NCBI RefSeq assembly: GCF_040954645.1
Contig: NC_092813.1
Location: forward strand, 16,656,136-16,720,135
DNA from: Diabrotica undecimpunctata
Taxonomy: Eukaryota > Arthropoda > Insecta > Coleoptera > Chrysomelidae
DNA length: 64,000 nt
Reading direction: 5' to 3'
A program made the translations under genes and the position numbers. Shown in pieces: positions 36,240 to 46,453 of the stretch (positions within the stretch are counted from its first letter, which is position 1; each line of letters starts with the position of its first letter). The notes beneath the pieces were generated by a model that searched no databases, had not been told where the DNA came from, and saw only the letters and a list, made by a program, of their open reading frames with translations.

Positions 36240-37179
36240 CATCCTAATCTCCTGTTAAATCCTTACCTACTCTTGAATTCCAATCGCCTAAGATTATTAT
36301 TTTTTCTCTTGTCTCTCTTAATTTGTCTAATGCGTTTTGGAGTTCGTTGTAGAATTATATCATTATCTCTTCTTCATTACCTTCTGTTGGTCCGTATATT
36401 TGTATTATTCCTATCTTGTCTTTTAGTTCTATTTGGGCTGTGATTATTCTAGATAATACTGCTTCGTAGTTTGTTATTCTTGATTCTATTCTTTTATTCA
36501 CTATTATACCGACTCCTTTTTTTGCTCTGTGACCCTGTGGTACTCCGGAATAATATAGACTATACTTCTCATTGATATTGATGTGTCCTTTCCCTATCTT
36601 TTTTGTCTCGCCTATTCCCATTATTTGTACCTTCATTTTTTCCATTTCTTCCGTAGCTTCTATTTCCTTGCCGGTCAGAGATGTCACATTCCATGTCGCT
36701 ATTCCTATATGATTTGTCTTGTTAAGATGTATTTCCTTATTACTGTATTCTTCTTCTCCATTATTGGTGTTAACGTTGATTTCATGCTCCCTGGTTTTTG
36801 TATTAACATTATATCCGTTATTTATTTTATTACCGTTTTTATTTTTAATGCTAATATTTAATTTTTCCCTACCTTCATTACTAATGCTATGCTCATTTTT
36901 AATATTCCCCCTAACTATAATATTATCACTACTGTTAGTATGCCTAATACCCATATTCCTATCACAAGTCATATTTCTAATGGCATACTTATCATTAGAC
37001 TTCGGCAAATATGCAAATAAAAATGTAGAAAATATGCGCATAAAAAATATGCACGTGTTTACCCGAAAATATGCAAATATTTTACAAAATATGCATACAA
37101 ATAAATAAAAAAATCGTAAAATAGTAACAATTTTATTTAAAAAAAAAGTGTACATAACTAAATATTTCCTACTATTCAT
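36240..37179 (-). pseudogene. LINE-C ORF2, endonuclease
   Basis: The frame 36355-37179 carries IGIATWNVTSLTGKEIE, then MGIGETKK, with the metal-binding Glu. YYSGVPQ, KGVGIIVNKRIES and IIQIYGPTEGNEEE follow. After a stop at 36355 the same phase resumes with FYNELQNALDKL and IIILGDWNSRVGKD, the GDWN motif. The first ~60 residues of the frame lie in the hAT terminus (up to 36996) and are not part of the LINE. Target nicking is the family role. Confidence 0.7.
36996..37095 (+). repeat. hAT left terminus with subterminal ATATGCA repeats
   Basis: At least six words of the form (A)AATATGC(A) within 100 bp of the TIR. hAT transposases are known to bind short subterminal repeats of this kind. Confidence 0.7.
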
Positions 37180-37231
37180 TAAGATTTACATTTATTTTAA
37201 GTAACTACATCATTTTTAAGTATGAATAAAC

Positions 37232-37892
37232 TTATTTAGAATTATGGTAACAATAAATGACCAAGTGGTGTTCAAAATTTTCTAACAAAAACTTGTGGCT
37301 TCTGTCTGAGTACATATATTTATATATGGAAAAACTTCGTTCAACATCAACTGATGTAACGGGAGCATTTTTCAAACTAACCAAAACATTTGGTTCTAAA
37401 TTAATTGTTTCCGAAATATTTCCAGCTAGAACACTGACTACTTCAGAAAGAATATGGTAACCTTTATTTTTTTCCATAGTAGCTTCAAATTTTTTTAAAA
37501 TATCTTTTCCAATATTACCTCTAACGTTCCGACAACATGACGCAAATTATTTTATTAATGCTGTACTTTCGAACAATGACAGTTTTGGTGATTCTAACTG
37601 AGTAATTGTTTTTTGAACAAAACTAAAATTTGATTTTATAAATGAAAGTTCTTGTTGAAGCAAGTTACTCTGAAAAGTTTGTTTAGAATCCAAAAGAGAT
37701 TGGGAACTTTCATCTGTTAACGTATCAATTATGTTCTTTATTTTAACAAAATGATCGGCATAAAAATTAGCTGCTTCTAACCATGTTCCCCATCGCGTTA
37801 AAATAGGTTGTGGTGGAAGAGGAATGTTAGGTAGCATTTCTTTATAAAGTTGAATTCTTATAGGAGATTTAAGAAATACTTTTTTGACACTG
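37232..37892 (-). pseudogene. hAT transposase, C-terminal part
   Basis: Continues from 44372 across the Gypsy-4 insertion with the frame kept when the element and one TSD copy are removed (NTMI-SSVKKVFL). Landmarks: PQPILTRWGTWLEAANFYAD, a stop codon near 37545, then the dimerisation end at 37232-37477 with LKNAPVTSVDVERSFSIYK, SDRSHKFLLEN and FEHHLVIY. That end is the conserved hAT C-terminal motif. One in-frame stop makes this copy inactive. Confidence 0.8.
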
Positions 37893-37897
37893 GATAT

Positions 37898-38316
37898 TGT
37901 TATGATATTTATTTATGTCTATTTAATTTATAATGTCTTGTTCTAAAGGTTCTTATCTAAATTTATTAAAAAGCACAATAACTGATATTAATTTATTTAT
38001 CACTAAATATACATAATTTATTAGTAGGCGAGCGTAACAACAATATCGCGAGCGCGAATCTTCTTTATTAACCGTTTTCAAAATAAAAGTTCCCTCATAT
38101 TTATACGAAAACAGCTGCTCTAGAACTGCATGGATGTTGACCTCAATTGACCTGGTTTCGCCTCGAATGGACAGGCCTAATTCCGGAAGATTCGAATGGA
38201 ACCAGTTTTTTATTACTTGGGGTTTATGGTCGAAAGGTCTCGTATAATCTAAAACATATTAGTGAATAAAAAACATGTTTACAGGTAAAAACTATGACTC
38301 ATATTTTTACGTAACA
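37898..38316 (-). repeat. Gypsy-4 3' LTR
   Basis: 419 bp, plus-strand ends TGTTATGATATT and TTTTTACGTAACA. The last ~13 codons of pol run into it (pol stop at 38279). Confidence 0.95.
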
Positions 38317-41300
38317 TTGCCCCCCTCTCAAAAGATGGTTCCTCCTGGAACCTTGTCGGGACTAGAACTGGAACGGTATGCTGGTATCGGCAACTGGACC
38401 CTCTTTTACAACTTCCAGTTGTATAAAAATGACAAGGGACGGTTTTCTCTCCGCACCAGTAACTATGCGGATTGCAACAGACTAACACCTGGACTTCGGT
38501 GTCTTTAAAGATCTCCTCCACCATATTTCGTATAACCCTCCAATCTAATTGGCGGCACTCCAACTTTGGCATGGCTAACTTTTGCACGTCGGACTCTAGT
38601 ACGTGCCCTCTCAATTGAAGTAAGGCTTCCCATACATCTCGGTAGGTAGGTTGGTCACGGGCAGTGTCTTTTGTTACCAGGTAGAAAAGGTAACGTGATG
38701 CATCTTGGAGTTTCAAGGTTTTACCGGGAGCTGGCACTTGGCATTGAAGTTCTGCAACTCGACCAAACTTCCTTCGAAAGACGGATGCCAACCCTGGTGC
38801 GTCTTTGATACTGGCCGGGATGGTAAGGGCCAGCGAGTGGTCATCGGGGAGCGCGAGTAGATCTTGCTTTTCTTCAGTGGTAACACCATGTCTTGCTTTA
38901 CCGGTACCTCCATAGGCACCCATGAATTCCTCAAACGTGAGGTCAGACACATCTTGGACTTGGTTTACTTCCACTTCTTCATCTACGTCGTGGTCACCTT
39001 CGAAAGATGCCAACCGGTTATGGTGTACTATCATCGGCTTTCCCCTCGGAATCTTGCTTATTCGGTAGATGACATCGTTGATCTTCTCCATGATGAGGTA
39101 TGGACCTTCCCAAGACTGCTGCAATTTGGGAGAACAGCCTTTTCGCTTCTTGGGATTATACAGCCAGACCTTGTCGTTCTTCTTAAAGCAACCCTTTTCG
39201 GCTTGTGTATCGTACCGTTTCTTCATTCGGACGCTAGCGATCTGAAGGTGGGAACGGACCAACTCATGTACATCGTCCATTCTTCTTCGTAATTCGATCA
39301 CATAATCTTCACCTGCTACATCTTCTCCAGGTCGACACCCAAACTCTAGATCACAAGGTAGTCGCATTTCGCGTCCGAATAGGACTTTGGCTGGTGTCTG
39401 GCCTGTTGATTCGTTAACAGCAGATCTGTAGGCCATTGTGAAGAACGGAAGGTATTGGTCCCAGTCTCGCTGATGATCGGACACTATCTTTGTCAAATAC
39501 TTGCCAACTGTCCTATTCATTCGTTCTACCATACCATCCGATTGCGGATGATACGCGGTAGTTCTTGTTTTCTTCATGCCTAGTCTATCACATATTCCTT
39601 GGAATAGATCGCTTTCGAAGTTCCTGCCTTGGTCACTATGGATCTCCAAAGGCACTCCAAATCGGCTGATATATTCTTGGATCAACTTATCTGCAACGGT
39701 GGCGGCCTTCTGGTCTGGAAGTGCGTAAATCTCGACCCACTTAGTGAAGTAATCCATTACTACCAGCATGTACTTGCCTCCATTTTCACTTTCTGGAAAT
39801 GGCCCAGCGATGTCCAAAGCTATTCTTTCAAACGGGCTTCCAACATTATATTGTCTCATAGGAGCTCTCCTTTTTCGGTAAGGCCCGTTACTCGTGGCAC
39901 AAATAGTACATTTCTTACACCAGTCTTTTACATCGTCGGAACTGTTCATCCAATAAAACCGTTCCCGAATTCGCTGAAGGGTTTTCCTTACACCAAAATT
40001 CCCTCCCGATGGACTGTCGTGTAACTGACGAAGTACTTCGGCTATTCTGCTCTTTGGGATCACCAACTGTCTTCTCTTCTCCGAACCGTCATCATTTTCC
40101 AGGACTCGTTTGAGCAAGCCATCTTCGATGATAAATGAGTCCCACTGGGCCCAATACGTCTGAACTACTGAGCATAGGTTTGATATTTCCTGCCAAGGTG
40201 GTCGACGGTTTTCCTCTTTCCATTTTCGAATTTTCTGTATAACTGGATCTCTTTCTTGTTCCTCCCTTATCTTAGTAGGCGTCCAGTCGTCGTTGACAAT
40301 CGTCGTTCTTAGAACTGCTGCTTCCTTAGATTCCGTTTTGTTGCAGTGGGAACACTCGGCTGGGCATGGCCTTCTGGAAAGAGAATCAGCGTTTCTATGG
40401 CTAACTCCGGCCCGGTGCTCAATCTTAAAATCGTTTTCTTGGAGTCGTTCGATCCACCTGGCTATCTGACCCTCTGGATTCTTAAACTGCATCAACCACT
40501 TAAGGGCGGCATGGTTGGTTCGGATTAGAACCTTTCTGCCATAGAGGTATTGATAGAAGTGCTCTACTGATTTCACTACTGCCAGAAGTTCTCTTCTCGT
40601 GACGCAATAATTCCGCTCAGGTTTTGAAAGAACTTTACTAAAATATCCGAGAACTCGTTCCTGTCCTCCTTGAATCTGAGACAGCACTCCTCCAATTCCC
40701 ACATTACTTGCATCCGTATCTAAGATGAACTCTCCTTCTGGCAGTGGATACCCTAAAATTGGTGCTGTTATTAAATGCTTTTTCAACGTTTCAAAGGCAT
40801 TTTGGCAGTCTATATCCCAGCGGTATTCTCTTGCTTCCTCTGTAAGTCGCGTTAATGGCTTAGCGATATCTGCAAACTTCTTAATAAACCTCCGGTAGTA
40901 AGTACATAGTCCAAGAAAACTTCTCACTTGATGTTTGTCAGTTGGTTTTGGCCATTCCTTAATGGAATCGATTTTTCCCTTATCCACGGCCACTCCTTCT
41001 TTACTGACTATATGACCCAGATAATTGACTCTACCTTGAAATAGCTGGCACTTCTTGGGGTTTAGCATCAATTGGGCAGCTTTAAGTCGATTAAAAACGT
41101 TTTCTAAATTCCTCAAATGATCTTCGAATGTCTCCCCCAAGACGATTATGTCATCTAAATAAACCAGGCATGTTTTCCAAGATAACCCTCTCAACACATT
41201 TTCCATAAGCCTCTCAAATGTCGCAGGAGCATTACAGAGTACAAATGGCATAACGTTGAATTGCCACAATCCAGATCCTGTGGTGAAGGCTGTCTTTTCT

Positions 41301-42537
41301 TTATCTACTGGGTCCATTTCTACCTGCCAGTATCCAGACTTCAAATCCAAAGTAGAAAACAATTTACTTCCAGCCAATGTGTCCAATGTGTCATCGATCC
41401 TAGGCAGAGGATAACTATCTTTCTTGGTAACGTTGTTCAGCAAACGGTAATCCACACAGAACCTCGTCGTTCCGTCTTTCTTCTTAACCAGGACCACCGG
41501 AGAGACCCATGGGCTCGTAGAAGGTTCTATCACCCCGTCTTTCTTCATTTCCTGAACAATCGTTTCAGCTTCCTCTCTTTTCGCCTGTGGTAATCGTCGA
41601 GCTGTTTGACGAATTGGCTTAGCATTACCAGTATCAATTTTATGCTTAACAACGGTAGTTCTTCCCGTCTTTCCTCCTTTCGGTACGAAAATATCACGAT
41701 ACTGCCGAAGAAATTCCCTTAATTTCCTTTTCTCCATCTGATTTAGAGACTGTCCTGCAACTGCAACCATTTGGTCGAATTTGTCGTTGGAATTATCAGA
41801 TGTTGTCGCCTGACGGATTATGGATGTCACAGGTACACAAGTTCCTACCTTTGTCTCTTTCTTGATGGTCACTGGGTAGTCGTTGACATTGATAAGTCTC
41901 ACAGGAATTTCTTTAGCCGAAGTCACCAATTCCTTTCCAATTATGATTCCACGGCCAACCTCATCGTCGTGGTTCCAAGACTCCATCATAACAGGTCTCC
42001 CTTCGTCCACAATTCCCTGTAGCCGCGCTACTATGATCGTTTCGCTTCTCGCAGACACGACTGTATCTTCTTTAATGGCTGCTTGCACAGTGTTGTCATT
42101 ATGTGGATGGAGAAATACTTCCTCGTTGCCAACTTTGATTACCTTATTCTTAAAATCCAATTGAAATCCATGCATATTCATTACGTCCATTCCTAATATA
42201 ACATCCTCTTCGATGTCAGCAACTATAACAGTATGGACAAACTTTTCTGCTCCAATTCCCAATTGTACCTGGATTTCTCCATGAATGTTGGCATTTTCAC
42301 CTGTAGCGGTCCGAAGTCGCAACCTCATTGGTAACAGTTTCTTTCGGCTGTTTATAACTGTCGGGCGTATAATGGTTCTGGTCGCTCCGGTATCCACCAA
42401 CAACGTATGCTTTTTACCATTTATGTCTCCATCTACATATACACTATCTTCACGACATTTCAAAGAAGCTATTAGTATGAGAGGGTCTTTGGAAAAGTTT
42501 TGGGTCGAAGCTGCCCCCCTAAGGCTGACCCGTTCTA
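38279..42537 (-). CDS. pol: Gypsy-4 Pol polyprotein with C-terminal macrodomain and CCCH finger
   Basis: 1394 codons are open from the Leu-Lys-Cys-Arg-Glu point at 42463, and the frame extends ~25 codons further up to the gag overlap; expression is presumably by -1 frameshift. Counting from 42463: protease DTGATRTII (~24); RT ~270-500 with STLDLKSGYWQVEM and YLDDIIVLG; RNase H with LDTDASNVGIGG; integrase with DIAGPF, HSDQGRNF and GMVER; a chromatin-distal GPY module (WEGPY). After ~1205 comes a macrodomain (next entry), then a CCCH finger. Two family-invariant positions are changed: MPFGLCNAP reads MPFVLCNAP in RT, and the second His of the integrase HHCC finger is Asn (SGGNFG). The copy may therefore be inactive although uninterrupted. 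Confidence 0.9.
38378..38434 (-). other. CCCH zinc finger near the Gypsy-4 Pol C-terminus
   Basis: Residues ~1344-1362 read CHFYTTGSCKRGSSCRYQH, a C-x7-C-x5-C-x3-H finger of the RNA-binding CCCH type. It lies between the macrodomain and the stop codon in the LTR. Such a finger is not part of standard Gypsy Pol. Confidence 0.75.
38474..38848 (-). other. Macrodomain (OARD1/TARG1-like) at Gypsy-4 Pol C-terminus
   Basis: Residues ~1206-1330 of Pol. Landmarks in family order: HSLALTIPASIK, APGLASVFRRKFG (usual GAGIA..F..KFG), RYLFYLVTKDTARDQPTYRD, VWEALLQLRGH, LAMPKLEC, then LDWRVIRNMVEEIF. This is the ADP-ribose-binding macro fold of the OARD1 (TARG1) type, which removes ADP-ribose from proteins. 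The segment equivalent to GCGLDRLxW is shortened by two residues and lacks the catalytic Asp. The lysine in LVTK is kept. It may bind rather than cleave ADP-ribose (inference). Confidence 0.8.
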
Positions 42538-43875
42538 GTTTTCCGGATGGTGAGTTTCTTGATTTGCGTCGTACCTAGGGTGTTTACAGGAGCTTCGTAC
42601 GTGTCCTATTTCGCCACAATTCCAGCATCTGATGGTCTTCGTTTTCTTATATGTCATGCTTTTCATCATATTAACGAGCTGGTCAAGTTTATCTTCATCT
42701 CCTTCCTCTTTTACAGTCCTAACTTTACTGTACCCGCCAGAGGCCTGCGTAGCTGACTCGTATTCGAGGGCGGCGGATAAGACATCAACCAGCGTCTTGT
42801 GACGAGCTAATCGTAGTGTTCTCTGCATTTCATGATCACGAAGACCATCAATAAACGTTTGAACGGCCAATTTTTCCATCATGTCTTCGGGAGCTGTTGG
42901 ATAAGCATATCGTACTAATCTGGCAATATCTACCTCATATTCTTGAAGAGCCTCATCTTTCTTCTGTCTACGATTTTTAAGCTGCGACTGATATACATGC
43001 TCCAAATGTTTGTGGCCATATCGCATATTTAACCTCTTCTTCAGTTGTTCGAAATCATCGGTCTCCTCTACGGCTATGGTCTGAAGCACATCTAAGGCAT
43101 CTCCTCGAAGAGCGATAGTCAGGTTTACAGCCTTTTCTTTTTCAGACCATCCATTCGCTCTTGCAGCTGATTCGAACTGTTTCATGTAGTTATTCCATGA
43201 CGATTTTCCGTCGAAAGTTGGGACTTTCACATGGACAGAACCTCCACTTCCTTCAAATTTCGGCCGTATTTCCAACTTACATTTAGTCTCGTCTTCTTTT
43301 GTCTCTACTGTAATTGGATTGTTTCCTCTCTCTGCCGTCCCTGTTTCCTCCAGCTTCTTTTCCATCTCTTTCCATATCTTTTCTTCGAAGGCCAACATAT
43401 CGGCAACAACTTGGTTTTTTAACGAAGATATTCTATCGTCCAGGGCAGACATCTCAGAAGTGACTTTAGAGATTTCCGAAGAGATGTTAGCAGAGACTTT
43501 GCTTTCCAGCGAAGAAATCTCGTTAGAAACTTTGTTTTCTAATGAGGCGATGTCGCCGGAAACTTTCGAAATATCGCCAGAAACTTTGTTCTCTAATGAT
43601 GCGATGTCACCAGAAACTTTGGCTACATCACCAGAAACTTTGGCTACATCAGAAGAAACTTTCGAAATATCGTCAGAAACTTTGTTCTCTAATTTCGAAA
43701 TCGACGAGATAACAGCATCTTCAAATATATAAGTCTCTGGATCTAGTCCTTCTTCTAGCAAAGCGTTCTTTAGTCGTTGGACTAACTCAGCCTTTTTTCC
43801 GGTAGAAGCTTTTCTCTGTCTTCGAGATGTCTTCTTAAATTCGTCACTGTGAGCTCATAAATCGTCGTCATTTTC
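42535..43875 (-). pseudogene. gag: Gypsy-4 Gag: SAP-like N-terminus, coiled coil, capsid, CCHC knuckle
   Basis: The likely start is ATG at 43873 (MTTIYELTVTNLRRHLEDR). After ~24 codons one frameshift leads into GKKAELVQRLKNALLEEGLD, together resembling a SAP DNA-binding motif. From 43761 on, 408 codons are open: about 100 residues of heptad-like repeats (KVSGDIASLENKVSGDISK), a linker, the Gag core (PTFDGKSSWNNYMKQFESAA; WSEKEKAVNLTIALRG), and a zinc knuckle CWNCGEIGHVRSSC before HHPEN and stop. The knuckle packages RNA. The repeated coiled coil may drive assembly. Apart from the one frameshift the gene is intact. Start and frameshift placement are inferred. Confidence 0.8.
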
Positions 43876-43948
43876 ACAATTTATTTTATATTCACTTGTA
43901 TTATTATTATAAGTCTAATTTATGTTTGATCTCACTTCTGGCACCATT

Positions 43949-44367
43949 TGTTATGATATTTATTTATGTCTATTTAATTTATAATGTCTTGTTCTAAAGG
44001 TTCTTATCTAAATTTATTAAAAAGCACAATAACTGATATTAATTTATTTATCACTAAATATACATAATTTATTAGTAGGCGAGCGTAACAACAATATCGC
44101 GAGCGCGAATCTTCTTTATTAACCGTTTTCAAAATAAAAGTTCCCTCATATTTATACGAAAACAGCTGCTCTAGAACTGCATGGATGTTGACCTCAATTG
44201 ACCTGGTTTCGCCTCGAATGGACAGGCCTAATTCCGGAAGATTCGAATGGAACCAGTTTTTTATTACTTGGGGTTTATGGTCGAAAGGTCTCGTATAATC
44301 TAAAACATATTAGTGAATAACAAACATGTTTACAGGTTAAAACTATGACTCATATTTTTACGTAACA
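43949..44367 (-). repeat. Gypsy-4 5' LTR
   Basis: 419 bp. It differs from the 3' LTR at GAATAACAAAC versus GAATAAAAAAC and at CAGGTTAAAAC versus CAGGTAAAAAC. Followed by TSD ATAT. Confidence 0.95.
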
Positions 44368-44371
44368 ATAT

Positions 44372-45081
44372 CATGGTATTTACAAGAGGAAACTTTTTTC
44401 GTATTTCCTCTGCAACTCTGTTTAATCCATGCGCTACACAAGTAACATGTATTAAATCTGGGAAAAATATTTTTAAATTTTGTCCTGCTTTCACCATATA
44501 AGGAGCAGCATCCGATAAAATAAGCAGTAATTTATTAGAAGGAATAGTTGTCGGAAGAAAAAAAGTTGCTAATGTTTCTTGTATAAAACGCGAAATTGTT
44601 AAAGCATTTGTTTTCTCAAGTTGCTGGCATGAAATAAGATGAGAGTTTGGTAAGGTATCTTCTTTAAGAACACCAATCAATAAATGAGCAATATACTTTC
44701 CTGAGGAATCAGTGGTTTCGTCTACAGATATGTAAAAATAATTATCTGCAAATTCTTCCTTAATATTAATTAACACCGACGAGTATAGCCCGTTCACATT
44801 ATTTCTTCTTAGAGACCGATCACTTGGAACATTAAGTTTGCAATATTTTTTTAGAAACGAACTAAAATTTACATTTGCTAATTTTGAAAGCGGTATGTTT
44901 GCAGACACTAATGCGCGACACAAGTCTTCATTAAAAGTTTCTTGCTCATCTAATTTTTTGAAGTAGATTAGAAACATTTAGCCATTGAAGTTTGATGTTT
45001 TCATCCTATTTTTCCTTTTTTTGCAATGTGTGAAGCAGTTCTCACATGTTGGTCTATCTGAAATTTCTTCTCACATGCTAT
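44372..45081 (-). pseudogene. hAT transposase, exon 2 first part
   Basis: The exon starts after a 3' splice site (TTTATTTATAG) at 45081 with IACEKKFQIDQHVRTASH, completing a BED zinc finger begun in exon 1. One or two frame breaks lie near 44980. The main frame 44330-44977 then carries FNEDLCRALVSANIPLSKL, YISVDETTDSSGKYIAHLL (first catalytic Asp), LEKTNALTISRFI, LLLILSDAAPYMVKAGQNLK (second Asp region) and LIHVTCVAHGLNRVAEEIR. These are the core motifs of hAT transposases related to CGGBP1-like elements. Gypsy-4 interrupts at 44368. Confidence 0.8.
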
Positions 45082-45691
45082 CTATAAATAAAAATAAAAA
45101 CCTTTATTTTAACCTTAAAAATATAAAAATATACAAGGTGTTTTTGGTTAATCAAATAACTGGTTTGGAAAAAAAAACACTCGCTAAGTGTTTTAAATGC
45201 AGTATTAATCCACAAATTAGTTTTGTTACTAACCATTAGTACATCATATAACTTATTTTAAAATTCAAAAAAAGTTTTTTTTTTGTTAATTCAATTACAA
45301 TAAAAATAATTGTGTTTTAGAATAGCTGACTTCATAAAAAAAAGTAAAGGTGAAAAATTTTTCTAAATACACACCATTGTATTGTACCATGGACAATTTT
45401 TTCTCACTAAAGGAAGCTATTTTTCATTTAAAAACAACCTACGAGTACTAAATTTCAAGTAAATACGTTTATTGGTTTTAAATTTATTGTTGTTATTAAC
45501 TAAAAGAATTTAATTTTTTTTAATTTTAACACCCTGTATCTCGAAAAGTAAATAAGTTTGACCCCTCATTAACTATATCGTTTTATTCAATTTTTAGAGA
45601 AGTATCTACAGTCAAACGTTGTAAGTGTCATTTGGAAACACCCTGTATGTATGAAATATTAGATATTTAATAGAAAATATTAGATACTTAC
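45082..45691 (-). other. hAT transposase intron
   Basis: Bounded by a consensus donor GTAAGT at 45691 and acceptor TAG at 45082 (minus strand). Removing it joins CGKI to IACEKKF in phase and completes the zinc finger, which supports the model. AT-rich and otherwise featureless. Confidence 0.65.
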
Positions 45692-45787
45692 AATTTTGCC
45701 ACAGACTGAACAGTAGATTTTTCCCATATCCATAGACAGCTCTTTATAAGGTTTAATCCAAGTTGAAGCACTGGTTGTTTTAGGCAT
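45692..45787 (-). pseudogene. hAT transposase exon 1 (BED finger start)
   Basis: ATG complementary to 45785-45787. It reads MPKTTSASTWIKPYKEL and ends at KIYCSVCGKI before the donor. The two Cys of the BED finger are here; its His pair is in exon 2. The finger is expected to bind the element's ends. Confidence 0.75.
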
Positions 45788-46199
45788 TATAAAATCACAA
45801 TCTTCCTTTTTGTTACGCACAACGAGTGTTTACGCTTTGAATATCAAAACAAAAATGATTTACAAATCTGAGCATCAAATTAGAAATGTTTAGGTACCTA
45901 ATTCAATAAACTGGGAGATTTTGGAAAATCCCTAAATTAGGAACAAAACTATTAGCCGTTTACCTGCTGTTAAGATACAATAAATTGTAGATAGATTTGT
46001 GGATTAGATCATAAAATGCAAATGAGCGAACCCTTAGCGATTATCCAATAAGTGAATGCCTCAGTGACCGAGACTTTCTAAGAATGTTGAGAGCTACTTA
46101 AATTGATCTTCTTTGAAATTGTAAATGTTTTGTACCTGTAGAGATTACGTACTTAGATCATTTCTTGATTAAAATGACTACAAAATTTTATACAAGAAT

Positions 46200-46361
46200 T
46201 GAAATAAATTGGTATGTTTAAAAATTTTCAAATACAGTATAAAAATCTGAACTTTTATGCACTTTATGCAAACTTTTATACAAATATGCCAAAATATGAA
46301 ATATTTGCATAAAATATGCACAATATGCAAAATATGCAATATGCATATTTACCGAAGTCTA
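46200..46361 (-). repeat. hAT right terminus with subterminal ATATGCA repeats
   Basis: Contains a dense run of AAATATGCA, AATATGCAAA and ATATGCATAT words up to the TIR. It mirrors the left end, so these are candidate transposase-binding sites. Confidence 0.7.
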
Positions 46362-46453
46362 CTTATCATTTACATTTCTAATCCTATTCCTATTACTACT
46401 TAAAACTAAACATTTATAATCATTGTCCAGTTTATTTTGTAATTCTTCTTTCT

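Larger units (their letters stand above)
37898..44367 (-). mobile_element. Gypsy-4: near-intact LTR retrotransposon with macrodomain-CCCH Pol (TSD ATAT)
   Basis: LTRs at 37898-38316 and 43949-44367, 419 bp each, differing at two positions by eye (about 99.5% identical). TSD ATAT at 37894-37897 and 44368-44371. On the minus strand, the primer-binding site TGGTGCCAGAAGTGAG lies two bases inside the 5' LTR, and a purine tract (TTTTGAGAGGGGGGCAA) precedes the 3' LTR. Gag and Pol are each almost uninterrupted and overlap in a -1 phase. The insertion lies in the hAT transposase exon. Confidence 0.93.
36996..46361 (-). mobile_element. hAT transposon (TSD CTTATCAT) interrupted by Gypsy-4
   Basis: The termini are TAGACTTCGGCAAATATGCA at 36996 and its near reverse complement ending at 46361 (one mismatch in 20). 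The flanks are an identical 8-bp CTTATCAT (36988-36995 and 46362-46369), the diagnostic hAT target duplication. Without Gypsy-4 it is about 2.9 kb. Both ends are studded with ATATGCA-type subterminal words. The minus strand encodes a two-exon BED-zinc-finger/hAT transposase. It sits between ORF1 and ORF2 of LINE-C. Confidence 0.9.
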
